DNA of 64,000 nucleotides, from NCBI GenBank assembly GCA_963844205.1, contig CAWJNK010000009.1, forward strand, positions 12,238 through 76,237, read 5' to 3'. Under the pieces are notes generated by a model. The model saw only the letters and a list, made by a program, of their open reading frames with translations. It was not told where the DNA came from and did not search any database. Of this stretch, positions 1 to 9,420 are shown in pieces; positions within the stretch are counted from its first letter, which is position 1; the number at the start of each line of letters is the position of its first letter. This DNA is from DASSUW01 sp963844205. Its GTDB lineage: Bacteria; Actinomycetota; Thermoleophilia; Solirubrobacterales; Solirubrobacteraceae. Made by a program: the position numbers and the translations under genes.

Positions 1-791
<791 letters not shown>

Positions 792-792
<1 letters not shown>

Positions 793-1697
793 CAGCGGCG
801 GACCGCTCCGAGCGTAACGCCGGCGACCAGGTGCTTGCGGACCAGGAAGGCGAAGATCAGCACCGGTAGGGCGAAGACCATGGCCGAGGCGGCCACCAGG
901 CCCCAGTTGATCGTCGTGCCCCCGATCAGGCCCGCAATCGCGGCCGGCGCCGTGCGCGACCCCGGATCGGTGATCAGGAAGATCGAGAACACGAACTCGT
1001 TCCAGGAGAAGATCAGCGCGAACACCGCCGTGGCGGCGATGCCGGGAATCAGCAGCGGCATCGTCACACGCCAGAACGCCTCGAACCGCGAGTAGCCGTC
1101 GAGCATCGCCGCCTCCTCGTACTCGGCCGGCAGCTCGTCGATGAAGCCCTTCATCATCCAGATCGTGAAGGGCAGGTTGAAGGCCGCGTACACCAGGGTC
1201 AGGCCCTGCAGCGTGTCGAGCAGCGCGAGGTCGCGGAACATCAGGAAGACGGGGATCACGACGACCACGGGCGGCATGAACCGCGTGGAGAGGATGAAGA
1301 ACAGCTGGTCCTTCTTGGCCGGGATCGGGAACCGCGAGTAGGCCCAGGCGGCGGGCACCCCGAGCACCGTGGCGATGATCGTCGAGGCCGTGGCGACGAT
1401 GATCGAGTTCTGGAACCCCGAGAACACGGGCGAGTCCGGGCTGAAGACGTCCTTGAGGTGCTCGAGGGTGGGGCCGAAGTTGATCACCTTGGCCGGCACC
1501 GCGTAGATGTCCCGCGTGTTCTTGAGCGCGGTCTCGAGCATCCACACGACCGGGAACAGCATCACGACGGCGAGCAGCGCGAGCAGCGCGATCTCGAAGG
1601 CGGAGCCGAGCCGGCGGCGCCGGCGGACGGGCGGCGGGGCGGTCTCGCCCGCGATTCCCTCGCCGGCCATCCCGGAGGGCTGAATGTGAGCTGCCAT
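792..1697 (-). CDS. Carbohydrate ABC transporter permease, MalG type
   Basis: Inner-membrane permease of the sugar importer, 301 residues. About six hydrophobic segments follow a basic N-terminal tail (a run of arginines near residue 23). The conserved cytoplasmic EAA loop that docks on the ATPase is visible in the second half (EEAAMLDGYSRFEAFWRV). The ATG at 1697 gives a normal family length; a longer reading frame upstream overlaps the other permease and has no transporter character. The gene starts 2 nt after the stop of the MalF-type gene and its stop overlaps the ATPase start by one base, which points to translational coupling. Confidence 0.92.
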
Positions 1698-1699
1698 CG

Positions 1700-2653
1700 C
1701 TAGCGCCCTTGGAGACGGTCGAGGTATCTGAGGTAGAGCTGCGCGGCGAGGATGACGACGATCACCATCAGAATCCCGTACGCCGCCGCGCGGCCGGTGT
1801 CGAAGCCGAAGAACGCAACCTTGTAGACGTTGTACGACAGCGTCTCGGTCGTGCCGCCCGGGCCGCCGCCCGTGAGGATGTAGACCAGGTCGAACAGCCG
1901 GAAGGCCTCGATCGCGCGGAACATGACCGCGATCAGCAGCAGCGGCCAGACGAGCGGGAACGTGATCCGGCGGAACTTGAACCACTCCGAGGCGCGGTCG
2001 ATCTCCGCCGCCTCGTAGAGGTACTTGGGGACCGCCGTCAGGCCCGCGAGCGCGATCAGCATGATGAACGGCGTCCACTGCCAGGAGTCGACGATGACGA
2101 GCGACAGCAGCGCCAGCCGCTGTTGGGTCAGCCACTCGACGCGGCCGAGCCCGAGGCTGTCCAAGAACGAGTTCACGACGCCGAACTGGACGTCGAGCAT
2201 GAACTTCCAGAACAGGCCGACGACGACCGGGGACAGCATCATGGGAATCAGGAAGAGCGTCGTGAGCACGCCCCGGCCCCTGGTGCGGCGTGAGATCAGG
2301 AACGCGATCGCGAAGCCGAGGAGGGTCTGAAGCGCGACCGCGCCGACGACGAAGATCAGGGTCGTCAGCGCGCGCGCGTGCACGACCGGCGACGTGAGGA
2401 CGTCGACGTAGTTCTCGAACCCGACGAAGCTCGCGGGCACGTCGCGGGTCACCGAGAAGTCGGTGAACGACAGCCAGATGAGCCGGATCAGCGGCCAGAT
2501 CGACAGGAACACCAGCAGCGCGAGAGCCGGAGAGACGAAGAGCGTGGCGAGCCAGCGGTCGGTGAGCCAGCCGAAGCGCTTCGCCGCGGCTGGCGCCTCG
2601 AGGGTCGGCGCCGGTGCGGTCGCCCTCGGTGGTGATTCGAGCGTGTCGGCCAT
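1700..2653 (-). CDS. Carbohydrate ABC transporter permease, MalF type
   Basis: Partner permease of the importer, 317 residues. A proline/alanine-rich cytoplasmic tail of about 25 residues precedes six predicted membrane spans. The EAA motif (YEAAEIDRASEWFKFRRI) sits near residue 215. I chose ATG 2653; a GTG two codons upstream (2659) is equally possible. It lies 58 nt after the binding-protein stop, across a hairpin, and 2 nt before the MalG-type gene. Order and length fit the CUT1 (oligosaccharide/polyol) class of importers. Confidence 0.92.
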   Translation of the reverse strand: MADTLESPPRATAPAPTLEAPAAAKRFGWLTDRWLATLFVSPALALLVFLSIWPLIRLIWLSFTDFSVTRDVPASFVGFENYVDVLTSPVVHARALTTLIFVVGAVALQTLLGFAIAFLISRRTRGRGVLTTLFLIPMMLSPVVVGLFWKFMLDVQFGVVNSFLDSLGLGRVEWLTQQRLALLSLVIVDSWQWTPFIMLIALAGLTAVPKYLYEAAEIDRASEWFKFRRITFPLVWPLLLIAVMFRAIEAFRLFDLVYILTGGGPGGTTETLSYNVYKVAFFGFDTGRAAAYGILMVIVVILAAQLYLRYLDRLQGR

Positions 2654-2668
2654 GGCCACGAGCGGGTC

Positions 2669-2699
2669 GGGAGGCTGGGCGTCCCCGGCCCGGCCTCCC
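2669..2699 (-). promoter_or_regulatory. Intercistronic hairpin between binding-protein and permease genes
   Basis: Inverted repeat GGGAGGC/GCCTCCC with a 17-nt loop, with further short outer pairing, in the gap between the binding-protein stop and the permease start. In CUT1 operons such hairpins commonly reduce transcription or protect the 3' end of the binding-protein message so that more binding protein is made than permease. That role here is inference from position. Confidence 0.45.
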
Positions 2700-2711
2700 G
2701 TGGAGGGTCCC

Positions 2712-4088
2712 CTATTCGCCGCCGCTCTCGTCGAGGATCGCCTGCTCTTCCGCCGCCAGCTTGTCGAGCGCCGCGTCCGGCTCCTCGGTGCCGGAGATCG
2801 CCGCGTTGACCTGCGTCGAGTGGACGTTCAGGAGCTTCGCGTACTCGGGCAGGTTCCAGAAGTCCTTCAGACGCGGAACCGAGTCCGTGAACACCTGGTT
2901 GTACGGCTGGGTCTCGAGGAACTCCGGTGATTGCAGGACGTCGTTGCGGGCGGGGACGCCGCCGAGCTGCGCCCACTTCTTCTGGGCCTCGGGCGTCTGG
3001 AACCACTTGATGAAGTTCAGCGCCTCGGCCTGCTTCTCTTCGGGGATGTACCGCGAGATGTGCAGGCCCATGCCGCCGAGCGGCACCTTGTCGGTCTCCT
3101 GCCGCGGCAGCGGGGCGAACGCCAGGTTCTCGAGGATCGCCTCCCTCGTCTTGCCCAGCTCCGAGCTCTTCGGGTCGAGCAGGCCGCCCATCGCGGCGAT
3201 CCACTGGAAGCCGACGCAGACCTTGCCCTGGCTGATCGCGGCGTTGACCTCGTCGATGAACCAGTTGCTCGAGCCCTTCGGCGCGAGCGGGACCATGTCG
3301 TTGACGAGCACGTCCATCGCCTTCTTGCCGGCCGCGTCGTTGATGACCCCCTCGATCTTGCGGTTGTCGGCATCCCATAGCTCGCCGCCGTAGAGCGCGT
3401 TCATCACGTTGTACGTGACCGCCGCGGCGTCGCTCGTGCCGGCTTGGTGGAACGCTAGGCCGCTCATGCCGGGGTTCTCGTCCTGGCACTTCTTGGCGGC
3501 GGCGATCATGTCCTCCCACGTGGCGGGAGGCTCGTCGCCCATGAGGTCCTTGCGCCAGATCATCGACCACGTGTCGCCGAGCAGCGGCAGCCCGTACGTC
3601 TTGGCGTCGGGGTTGGCCTCGCCCGTCTGCGCCTGCGGGTACTGGCCGTACGCGGCCAGGAAGTACGGGTCGTACACGGACGTGTCGATGTTCTCCTTGA
3701 CGAAGTCCGTCATGTCGACGATCGAGCCGTTCTCAACGGCCTCGCCGATGTTCTGCGAGTCGAGGATCGGCATGTCGAAGTTCGTCTTGCGCGCGGCGAA
3801 CTGGGTGAAGATCGCGTCGTGCCATTGCGCGTTCGGCACGGTATTGACCTTGACGGTCACGTTCGGGCGCTCCCTCGTGTACTCCTTGCCCAGCTCCTCG
3901 AGGGCCTGTGCGGGCGGCCACTCGAACCAGAGGAACGTGAGCGTCATCGGCTCGCTGGACAGCTTGCTGGTCGCGTCGGTGGCCGCCGTCGAGGCGCCGC
4001 TTTCGTCGTCACCGCCGCCACAAGCGACGAGCGTGAGCGCTGCGGCGATCGCTGCGAGCGCTGCCGCGACCTGAAGTCTCCCCTTCAT
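2712..4088 (-). CDS. Extracellular solute-binding lipoprotein of sugar ABC importer (SBP family 1)
   Basis: Captures the transported sugar outside the cell and delivers it to the permeases. 458 residues from the ATG at 4088, which has a strong GGAGGAG ribosome site about 6 nt upstream; a start 14 codons earlier would translate that site and is rejected. The N-terminus is a lipoprotein signal with the lipobox LVAC just before a GGGDDE linker, so the mature protein is lipid-anchored. Aromatic-rich segments such as WFEWPP and GDTWSMIW are typical of the family-1 fold. First gene of the importer operon. Confidence 0.93.
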   Translation of the reverse strand: MKGRLQVAAALAAIAAALTLVACGGGDDESGASTAATDATSKLSSEPMTLTFLWFEWPPAQALEELGKEYTRERPNVTVKVNTVPNAQWHDAIFTQFAARKTNFDMPILDSQNIGEAVENGSIVDMTDFVKENIDTSVYDPYFLAAYGQYPQAQTGEANPDAKTYGLPLLGDTWSMIWRKDLMGDEPPATWEDMIAAAKKCQDENPGMSGLAFHQAGTSDAAAVTYNVMNALYGGELWDADNRKIEGVINDAAGKKAMDVLVNDMVPLAPKGSSNWFIDEVNAAISQGKVCVGFQWIAAMGGLLDPKSSELGKTREAILENLAFAPLPRQETDKVPLGGMGLHISRYIPEEKQAEALNFIKWFQTPEAQKKWAQLGGVPARNDVLQSPEFLETQPYNQVFTDSVPRLKDFWNLPEYAKLLNVHSTQVNAAISGTEEPDAALDKLAAEEQAILDESGGE

Positions 4089-4135
4089 GCACTCCTCCTC
4101 TTCCAACGGGTTGGCCGACGATCTTGGCATCCGCC

Positions 4136-4172
4136 TGCAAGAAACTTACGTGTTTCTTGCAACGCTTGTCAA
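4136..4172 (-). promoter_or_regulatory. Promoter of importer operon overlapped by a 10-bp palindromic operator
   Basis: On the minus strand a consensus -35 TTGACA (4172-4167) is followed after 18 nt by TAAGTT (4148-4143), a fair -10. A perfect inverted repeat TGCAAGAAAC/GTTTCTTGCA with a 6-nt spacer (4136-4161) covers the -10 and most of the spacer, an arrangement expected for a repressor site. It also lies about 63 bp before the divergent aldehyde dehydrogenase start, so one regulator could control both operons. It does not resemble the candidate GntR site at 9386. The regulator is unknown; LacI or ROK types are usual for sugar importers. Confidence 0.55.
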
Positions 4173-4223
4173 TCTCTAACGTTGATCTTGCATTACCCAT
4201 CACCGGCGCGCTACTGTCCGGCC

Positions 4224-5618
4224 ATGGCCATCGCCAGCGAGCGGAGGCAGTTCGCCGTCGTCGACCCCGCGGACAGCTCGGTCATCGAGACCCTGGAATC
4301 TGCCTTGCCGGAGGACGGGATCGCCGGGGTCGACGCCGCGGAGGCCGCAGCTGCGGACTGGGCCGCCCGCGCCCCGCGCGAGCGCGCCGAGATCCTCCGC
4401 CGCGCGTTCGACCTGATGACCGCGCGCACCGAGGAGGTTGCGCACCTGATCGTGCGTGAGATGGGCAAGCCGCTGCCCGAGGCGCGCGGAGAGGCCACCT
4501 ACGCCGCCGAGTTCCTGCGGTGGTTCTCGGAGGAGGCGGTGCGCGGGAACGGCGAGTTCGCCATCGCTCCGAGTGGCGCCAACCGGATGCTCGTCGCGCA
4601 CGCGCCGGTCGGGATCGCGCTGCTGATCACGCCCTGGAACTTTCCCGCGGCCATGGCCACGCGCAAGGTCGGGCCGGCGCTCGCCGCGGGCTGCACGGTG
4701 GTTCTGAAGCCCGCGGAGGAGACGCCCTTGACGGCGCTGGCGATCGCGGGGCTGCTGGAGGAGGCGGGCGTCCCGCGGGGCGTCGTCAACGTGGTGTGCA
4801 CGGATGAGCCGGGCACGCTCGCCGAGGCGATCCTCGGCGACCCGCGCGTGCGCAAGCTGTCGTTCACGGGGTCCACCGCTGTGGGGCGGCGCCTGCTCGC
4901 GCTGTGCGCCCCGCAGGTGATCAACGCGTCGATGGAGCTCGGCGGCAACTCACCATTCCTGGTCCTGGAAGACGCGGACCTCAGCGTCGCCGTCGCCGGG
5001 GCGATGGCGGCCAAGATGCGCAACGGCGGCGAGGCCTGCACGGCCGCCAACCGCTTCCTCGTGCACGAGTCGGTCGCCGAGGACTTCACTTCGGGCTTGA
5101 CCGAGGCGATGGCCGCCGTGCGCGTCGGAAGCGGCTTCTCCGACGGCGCGCAGCTCGGGCCGCTGATCAATGAGGCCGCGCGCGAGAAGGTCGAGCGCCT
5201 GGTCGCCGACGCCGTCGACCGCGGCGCCCGCGTGCGCACGGGCGGCGAGCGCCTGCCCGGGCCCGGATACTTCTATCCGCCAACGGTGCTGGACAACGTG
5301 CAGCCAGGGAGCGCGATGCTCGCCGAGGAGGTGTTCGGCCCCGTGGCGCCGATCATGACCTTCGCCGACGACGACGAGGCGCTCGCGCTGGCCAACGACA
5401 CGGAGCACGGCCTGGTGGCGTTCGTGTTCAGCCGCGACCTGCGGCGGGCGATGGCCGTCGGCGAGCGGATCGAGACCGGCATGGTCGGCCTGAACCGTGG
5501 CGTGGTCTCAGACCCGGCCGCGCCGTTCGGCGGCGCCAAGCAGAGCGGCATCGGGCGCGAGGGCGGCCACCACGGCCTGCTCGAGTTCCTCGAGCCGAAG
5601 TACTTCTCATTCGACTGA
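4224..5618 (+). CDS. NAD(P)-dependent aldehyde dehydrogenase (succinate-semialdehyde dehydrogenase-like)
   Basis: Oxidises an aldehyde to the acid in the cytosol. 464 residues from ATG 4224; longer frames upstream run antisense through the promoter and binding-protein gene. Family landmarks are all present: PWNF with Asn139, KPAEETP with Lys162, the FTGST cofactor loop near 214, general base Glu238 in MELGGNSP, and catalytic Cys272 in GGEACTAANR. The EACTAANR context matches the GabD branch, but the substrate is not certain. First gene of a plus-strand catabolic cluster that ends with an iron alcohol dehydrogenase, so the two could oxidise an alcohol to an acid in two steps. Confidence 0.92.
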   Translation: MAIASERRQFAVVDPADSSVIETLESALPEDGIAGVDAAEAAAADWAARAPRERAEILRRAFDLMTARTEEVAHLIVREMGKPLPEARGEATYAAEFLRWFSEEAVRGNGEFAIAPSGANRMLVAHAPVGIALLITPWNFPAAMATRKVGPALAAGCTVVLKPAEETPLTALAIAGLLEEAGVPRGVVNVVCTDEPGTLAEAILGDPRVRKLSFTGSTAVGRRLLALCAPQVINASMELGGNSPFLVLEDADLSVAVAGAMAAKMRNGGEACTAANRFLVHESVAEDFTSGLTEAMAAVRVGSGFSDGAQLGPLINEAAREKVERLVADAVDRGARVRTGGERLPGPGYFYPPTVLDNVQPGSAMLAEEVFGPVAPIMTFADDDEALALANDTEHGLVAFVFSRDLRRAMAVGERIETGMVGLNRGVVSDPAAPFGGAKQSGIGREGGHHGLLEFLEPKYFSFD

Positions 5619-5639
5619 CCCAACAGGAGGGAGGTTCCC

Positions 5640-6209
5640 GTGTCGCAGCAGAAAGTGCTCGTGCTCGTCGGCGACGCCGCCGAGGAGCTCGACGCGATGT
5701 ACCCGATCTACCGGCTCCGGGAGGCGGGATACGTCGCCGACGTGGCTGCGCTCACGCGCCGCGACGTCCAGCTCGTGATCCACGACTTCGATCCCAACTC
5801 GGACGCCTACACCGAGAAGAACGGCCGGAAGCTGCCGGTCGACATCACGTTCGCGGACGTCGACCCGTCCGAGTACGTCGGCCTCGTGATCCCGGGTGGC
5901 CGCGCGCCGGAGTACATCCGCACCGACGCCGACGTGCGCCGCATCACGGAGTACTTCTTCGAGCAGAACCTGCCGGTCGGGACGGTCTGCCACGGGCCGC
6001 AGGTCCCGGCTGTCTACGGGCTGCTGCGCGGGCGCACGACCGCCGCCTTCCCGCCGCTGAAGGGCGACATGGAGAACGCCGGGGCGACCGTCGTGGACGA
6101 GCCCGACTGCGTCGACGGCAACATGGTCTCCTGCCGGGGCTGGCCGGACCTGCCCGAGTGGTCGCGGGCGTTCATGAACGTGCTCGAGCGGACCGCCGTC
6201 CCGGCCTGA
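5640..6209 (+). CDS. DJ-1/PfpI family protein
   Basis: Class-I glutamine-amidotransferase-like fold of 189 residues. The nucleophile elbow is GTVCHGPQ with Cys117-His118, the usual DJ-1/PfpI pair, and an N-terminal acidic stretch near residue 15 could supply the partner carboxylate. The GTG start at 5640 is fixed by an excellent AGGAGGGAGG site 6-7 nt upstream. It lies 21 nt after the aldehyde dehydrogenase stop. Members act as glyoxalases, deglycase-like proteins or peptidases. Clearing reactive aldehydes would fit these neighbours but is inference. Confidence 0.88.
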   Translation: MSQQKVLVLVGDAAEELDAMYPIYRLREAGYVADVAALTRRDVQLVIHDFDPNSDAYTEKNGRKLPVDITFADVDPSEYVGLVIPGGRAPEYIRTDADVRRITEYFFEQNLPVGTVCHGPQVPAVYGLLRGRTTAAFPPLKGDMENAGATVVDEPDCVDGNMVSCRGWPDLPEWSRAFMNVLERTAVPA

Positions 6210-6219
6210 GCGCCGCCCG

Positions 6220-6978
6220 ATGCTCGCCGAAGGCTCCGGGCCGCCCGTGCTGCTGCTGCACGGCTCCGGCCCGGGGACGACGGCCGCGGCCTGGACGCCG
6301 CTGATCGCCGCGCTCAAGTCGCGCCACCGGGTGATCGCGCCCGACCTGCTCGGGTTCGGGTCCGCGGCCCGGCCGAAGGGCTCGTTCCGGGCGGCGTGGA
6401 CGGAGCAGGCGCTCGAGCTGGTCGACTCGCTCGGGATCGCGTCGTTCGCCGTCGTGGGCAACTCGGCCGGCGGGGCGATCGCCCTCGCCCTCGCGTGCGC
6501 GCGCCCGCGCGCTGTGACCCGAGTGGTCGCGGTCGGATCGATGGGGCATCCGATGGCGCTACCGGCCGGGCTCGACGCGCTGTGGGGCTACTCGGCGCCG
6601 AGTATCGAGACGGCGCGCTCGCTGCTGGAGCTGATCAACTTCGACGCCCGGGCGGCGACGCCGCAGGCGGTCGAGGCGCGCCGTGACGCGACCCTCGCCC
6701 AGCCCTGGTACTCCGAGCTGTTCCCCGCGCCACGCCAGCGGTGGGTCGACGACCTGTCGCTGACGCGCGAGGAGCTGGCGAACATCTCGACCCGCGTGCT
6801 GCTCGTGCACGGCGCGCAGGATCGCGTCGTGCCGCTGCGCGACAGCTTCCTGCCGCTGCTCGAGCTGCTGCCCGACGTTCGCGGGCACGTCTTCGGCCGC
6901 TGCGGCCATGCCTCTCCGCTGGAGCGCACCGCGGAGTTCAACCGACTGCTGACCACGTTTCTGGAGGCCGATCTATGA
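6220..6978 (+). CDS. Alpha/beta hydrolase, meta-cleavage-product hydrolase-like
   Basis: 252-residue alpha/beta-hydrolase fold protein. The oxyanion segment is HGSGPG (14-19), the nucleophile Ser82 lies in GNSAGG, the acid is in HGAQDRVVPL near 210 and the histidine in CGHASPLERT near 231. HGSGPG and GNSAGG resemble C-C bond hydrolases of aromatic degradation (BphD/MhpC). The start at ATG 6220 is slightly short of the family, which usually has 10-25 more residues before the first strand, so the true start could differ. It lies 10 nt after the previous stop and overlaps the next gene by ATGA. Confidence 0.85.
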   Translation: MLAEGSGPPVLLLHGSGPGTTAAAWTPLIAALKSRHRVIAPDLLGFGSAARPKGSFRAAWTEQALELVDSLGIASFAVVGNSAGGAIALALACARPRAVTRVVAVGSMGHPMALPAGLDALWGYSAPSIETARSLLELINFDARAATPQAVEARRDATLAQPWYSELFPAPRQRWVDDLSLTREELANISTRVLLVHGAQDRVVPLRDSFLPLLELLPDVRGHVFGRCGHASPLERTAEFNRLLTTFLEADL

Positions 6979-8180
6979 CCGACTTCGCCGTCCTGCGTGC
7001 GCCCTCGCAGGTGCTGTTCGGCACCGGGATGGCCGCAGCCACCGGCCGGGTCGCCGCCGACCACGGGCGCCGCGTGCTCGTCATCACGGACCGCGTCATC
7101 GCCGGCACACCCGGCTTCGCAGGCGTCGTCGAGTCGCTTGCCGGCCTCGACGTCACGCTCTTCGACGATGCCGCGGTCGACGTTCCGAGCTCGGCGGTCG
7201 ACGCCGCCGTGTCGTTGGGAGCGAGGGAGGAGCCCGACGCGATCGTCGCCGTCGGCGGCGGCAGCGTGATCGACCTCGCGAAGGTCACCGCCCTGCTGCT
7301 CGCCCACGGCGGGGCGTTGGCGGACTACTACGCCGTCCAGTCCGTGCCCGGCCCGATCGTGCCGGTGATCGCGCTCCCCACGACGGCCGGGACGGGCTCC
7401 GAGGCGACCCCCGTCGCCGTCATCACCGACCCGTCGACGGAGATGAAGGTCGGCGTCGCGAGTCCCCACCTGATTCCCCGGCACGCGATCTGCGACCCGC
7501 TGCTGACCGTAGGCGCGCCACCTGTCGTGACCGCGCACGCCGGCATCGACGCGCTCGCGCACGCGGTCGAGTCCTTCATGGCGGCGCGCGAGCAGCCCTC
7601 GCCCGAACTCGTGCTCGGACGTCCGCAGGTGGGCAAGAACCTGCTCTCGGACGCGCTGGCCCTGACCGCCGCGGGCCACATCTTCCGCAACCTCGCGCGC
7701 GCGGTCGAGGACGGATCGGACCTCGAGGCACGGTCCGGCATGCTGTACGGCTCGCTGCTGGCCGGGATCGCGTTCGGCAACTCGGGCGTCAGCGCCGCGC
7801 ATGCGCTGCAGTTCGCCCTCGGGGCGGTCACGCACACGTCGCACGGGCTGGGTACCGGCGTGCTGCTGCCCTACGTGATGGAGTACAACCGGCCGGCTCG
7901 TCCGGACGAGATGGCGGAGCTGTCGCTGCTGATGGGCGGCGACGCGGTGTCGCAAGTCCACGCGCTCGGGCTGACGATCGGACTGCCGGCGTCGTTGGCC
8001 GAGGTCGGAGTGGCCCAGAGTGACCTGCGCGGGATGGCGGAGGCGGCCGTGGGCATCAGGCGGCTGGTCGACAACAACCCGCAGCCGCTCGACGTCGACG
8101 CGCTGAAGGCCATCCTGGATGCAGCTTGGCATGGGGAGCCGCGGCGCTTGCGCGCGACGGGCGCCGCCGTCAGCCCGTGA
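6975..8180 (+). CDS. Iron-containing alcohol dehydrogenase (group III)
   Basis: 401 residues. Cofactor loop VGGGSVIDLAK (93-103), TAGTGSE (137-143), and the four expected metal ligands Asp192, His196, His276 and His290 are visible. Catalyses NAD(P)-linked interconversion of an alcohol and an aldehyde or ketone; maleylacetate-reductase-like relatives also exist. The ATG overlaps the hydrolase stop, so it is the coupled last gene of the operon. Its 3' end overlaps the convergent GntR gene by 11 nt. Confidence 0.92.
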   Translation: MTDFAVLRAPSQVLFGTGMAAATGRVAADHGRRVLVITDRVIAGTPGFAGVVESLAGLDVTLFDDAAVDVPSSAVDAAVSLGAREEPDAIVAVGGGSVIDLAKVTALLLAHGGALADYYAVQSVPGPIVPVIALPTTAGTGSEATPVAVITDPSTEMKVGVASPHLIPRHAICDPLLTVGAPPVVTAHAGIDALAHAVESFMAAREQPSPELVLGRPQVGKNLLSDALALTAAGHIFRNLARAVEDGSDLEARSGMLYGSLLAGIAFGNSGVSAAHALQFALGAVTHTSHGLGTGVLLPYVMEYNRPARPDEMAELSLLMGGDAVSQVHALGLTIGLPASLAEVGVAQSDLRGMAEAAVGIRRLVDNNPQPLDVDALKAILDAAWHGEPRRLRATGAAVSP

Positions 8181-8808
8181 GGTCGCGCACGGCGCGCTCG
8201 AGATGCGCCGTCATGCGCTCCTCGGCGGCCTTCACGTTGCCCGTCTCCAGGACGTCGAGCACCTCGTGATGCTCGTGCCCGATCGCCGACGGCGAGGCCC
8301 AGCTCGGCCGCAGCTGAGCGACGCAGAGCCGGATCTCGCCGCTCAATGAGCCGTACAGGCGCTCCAAGCGCGGCGAGCCTACTGCGCGTACGAGCGAGTG
8401 GTGGAACGCGGCGTCGGCGGCGACGACCTGACTCCAACGCGCGTCGTCGGGAAGGGCCTCCATCACCGCAATCGCCTCGCGCGCCGGCGTCAGCGGGGCG
8501 CCGCGCTCGAGCACCGCGCGGACGATGAGGCACTCCAGCGGGATGCGCACCGAGAAGAGGTCGAGGATCTCGGCGCGGGTCAGCAGGGGGATCTGCGCGC
8601 TGCGGTTGCGCTCGCGGACGAGCAGGCCCTCGTGGCAGAGCGTCTGGATCGCCGCCCTCACGGTCGGGCGCGCGACGCCGAACTCCATGGCCAGGTCCTG
8701 CTCGGGGAGTCGCACGCCGGGCTCGATCTCGCCGTCGAGGATGCGCGCGCGCAACGAGGCGACGACGGCCTCCGTCGTGGAGATCGGCTGGACCACGAGC
8801 CCGCTCAT
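8170..8808 (-). CDS. GntR-family transcriptional regulator, FCD subgroup
   Basis: 212 residues. The N-terminal winged helix (about 8-70) has the PEQDLAMEFGVARPTVRAAI segment. The C-terminal all-helical FCD domain carries Asp132, His136, His180 and His202 as a likely metal/effector site. The ATG at 8808 is preferred because it shares a base with the stop of the HAD-like gene upstream; a longer frame would overlap that gene. FadR-type regulators usually repress acid or sugar-acid catabolism genes and themselves. The adjoining convergent dehydrogenase cluster is the obvious target (inference). Confidence 0.9.
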   Translation of the reverse strand: MSGLVVQPISTTEAVVASLRARILDGEIEPGVRLPEQDLAMEFGVARPTVRAAIQTLCHEGLLVRERNRSAQIPLLTRAEILDLFSVRIPLECLIVRAVLERGAPLTPAREAIAVMEALPDDARWSQVVAADAAFHHSLVRAVGSPRLERLYGSLSGEIRLCVAQLRPSWASPSAIGHEHHEVLDVLETGNVKAAEERMTAHLERAVRDLTG

Positions 8809-9368
8809 CACACGGCCAGTATGGTCGACTGCGGCGTCCCCCCGGCGAGCGCCCGCTCGAGCTCGGCCGGCGCGGCGGCGCGCATGCCGCGGCGGCGCGC
8901 CTCCACGCGCCGCCACTCGGCAGCGCTCACGTAGAGAATCGCGTCGAGCGTGGCGTCGAGATCACGCGGGTCCGAGACCACGGCGTCGAACACGCCGCCG
9001 AACGGTTCCAGCGCGGCGGCGCTCTCCGTGCGGGAGACGACGACCACCCGTTTGCCGGACCGGACCGCGAGCGCGACGGCCTCACGGGCGCCGGGCAGCG
9101 GGCGCGCCATCGCAACCACGCGGGCGAGCGACTCGTCGCCGCTCTCCTCGCTGCGATACCCGCGTGCATCGGCAAGCCGTTCGAAGCCGCATGCGAGCCC
9201 GTCATCGCGTGCCAGCGCCTCCACGCGCCGTCCGAGGGCGGCGCCGCGATCCAGCGGGCTCGCGCCGTTGCGGCGAGCCAACTCGTACGTGACCGCATCG
9301 ATCGCGCCCATCCAGTCGATGAGCGTGCCACGGCAGGCGAATGCGACGACCTCGATCTCCCCCTCCAT
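8808..9368 (-). CDS. HAD-superfamily-like protein lacking the catalytic aspartate
   Basis: 186 residues. The N-terminus FACRGTLIDW aligns with the motif-I signature of haloacid-dehalogenase-type proteins (normally F-D-x-x-G-T-L-x-D), but the nucleophilic Asp is Ala11. Motif II is recognisable (VVVVSRTES, Ser112). The motif IV region (YVSAAEWRRVEAR) lacks the usual acidic pair. It is therefore probably not a phosphatase or dehalogenase and may bind a ligand or act on the regulator. It is the first gene of a two-gene operon, its TGA overlapping the GntR ATG. Confidence 0.7.
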   Translation of the reverse strand: MEGEIEVVAFACRGTLIDWMGAIDAVTYELARRNGASPLDRGAALGRRVEALARDDGLACGFERLADARGYRSEESGDESLARVVAMARPLPGAREAVALAVRSGKRVVVVSRTESAAALEPFGGVFDAVVSDPRDLDATLDAILYVSAAEWRRVEARRRGMRAAAPAELERALAGGTPQSTILAV

Positions 9369-9377
9369 GCCGGCTGA

Positions 9378-9420
9378 ACCATATATTGTCTGACAGTCTC
9401 ACACAAGGGTTGCTAGACAA
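9378..9420 (-). promoter_or_regulatory. Promoter and probable GntR operator of the HAD-GntR operon
   Basis: A minus-strand TTGTGT (9406-9401) and TATGGT (9383-9378) with a 17-nt spacer can serve as -35/-10. TTGTCTGACAG (9386-9396), a near-perfect palindrome of the half-site TTGTC, lies in the spacer. A second degenerate site TTGCTAGACAA is at 9410-9420. Paired sites of this shape just upstream of an FCD regulator suggest autoregulation. This is read by eye. Confidence 0.45.

Noticed and set aside
2488..3570. Long open frames antisense to or overlapping the sugar-importer, MMPL, giant-operon and FtsX genes
   Set aside because: They are arginine/proline-rich products of third-position GC in other frames, with no domains or ribosome sites; the annotated genes explain the DNA.
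8170..8916. Longer N-terminus for the GntR regulator
   Set aside because: The added 36 residues lie inside the HAD-like gene, and the ATG at 8808 sits on the overlap with its stop codon.
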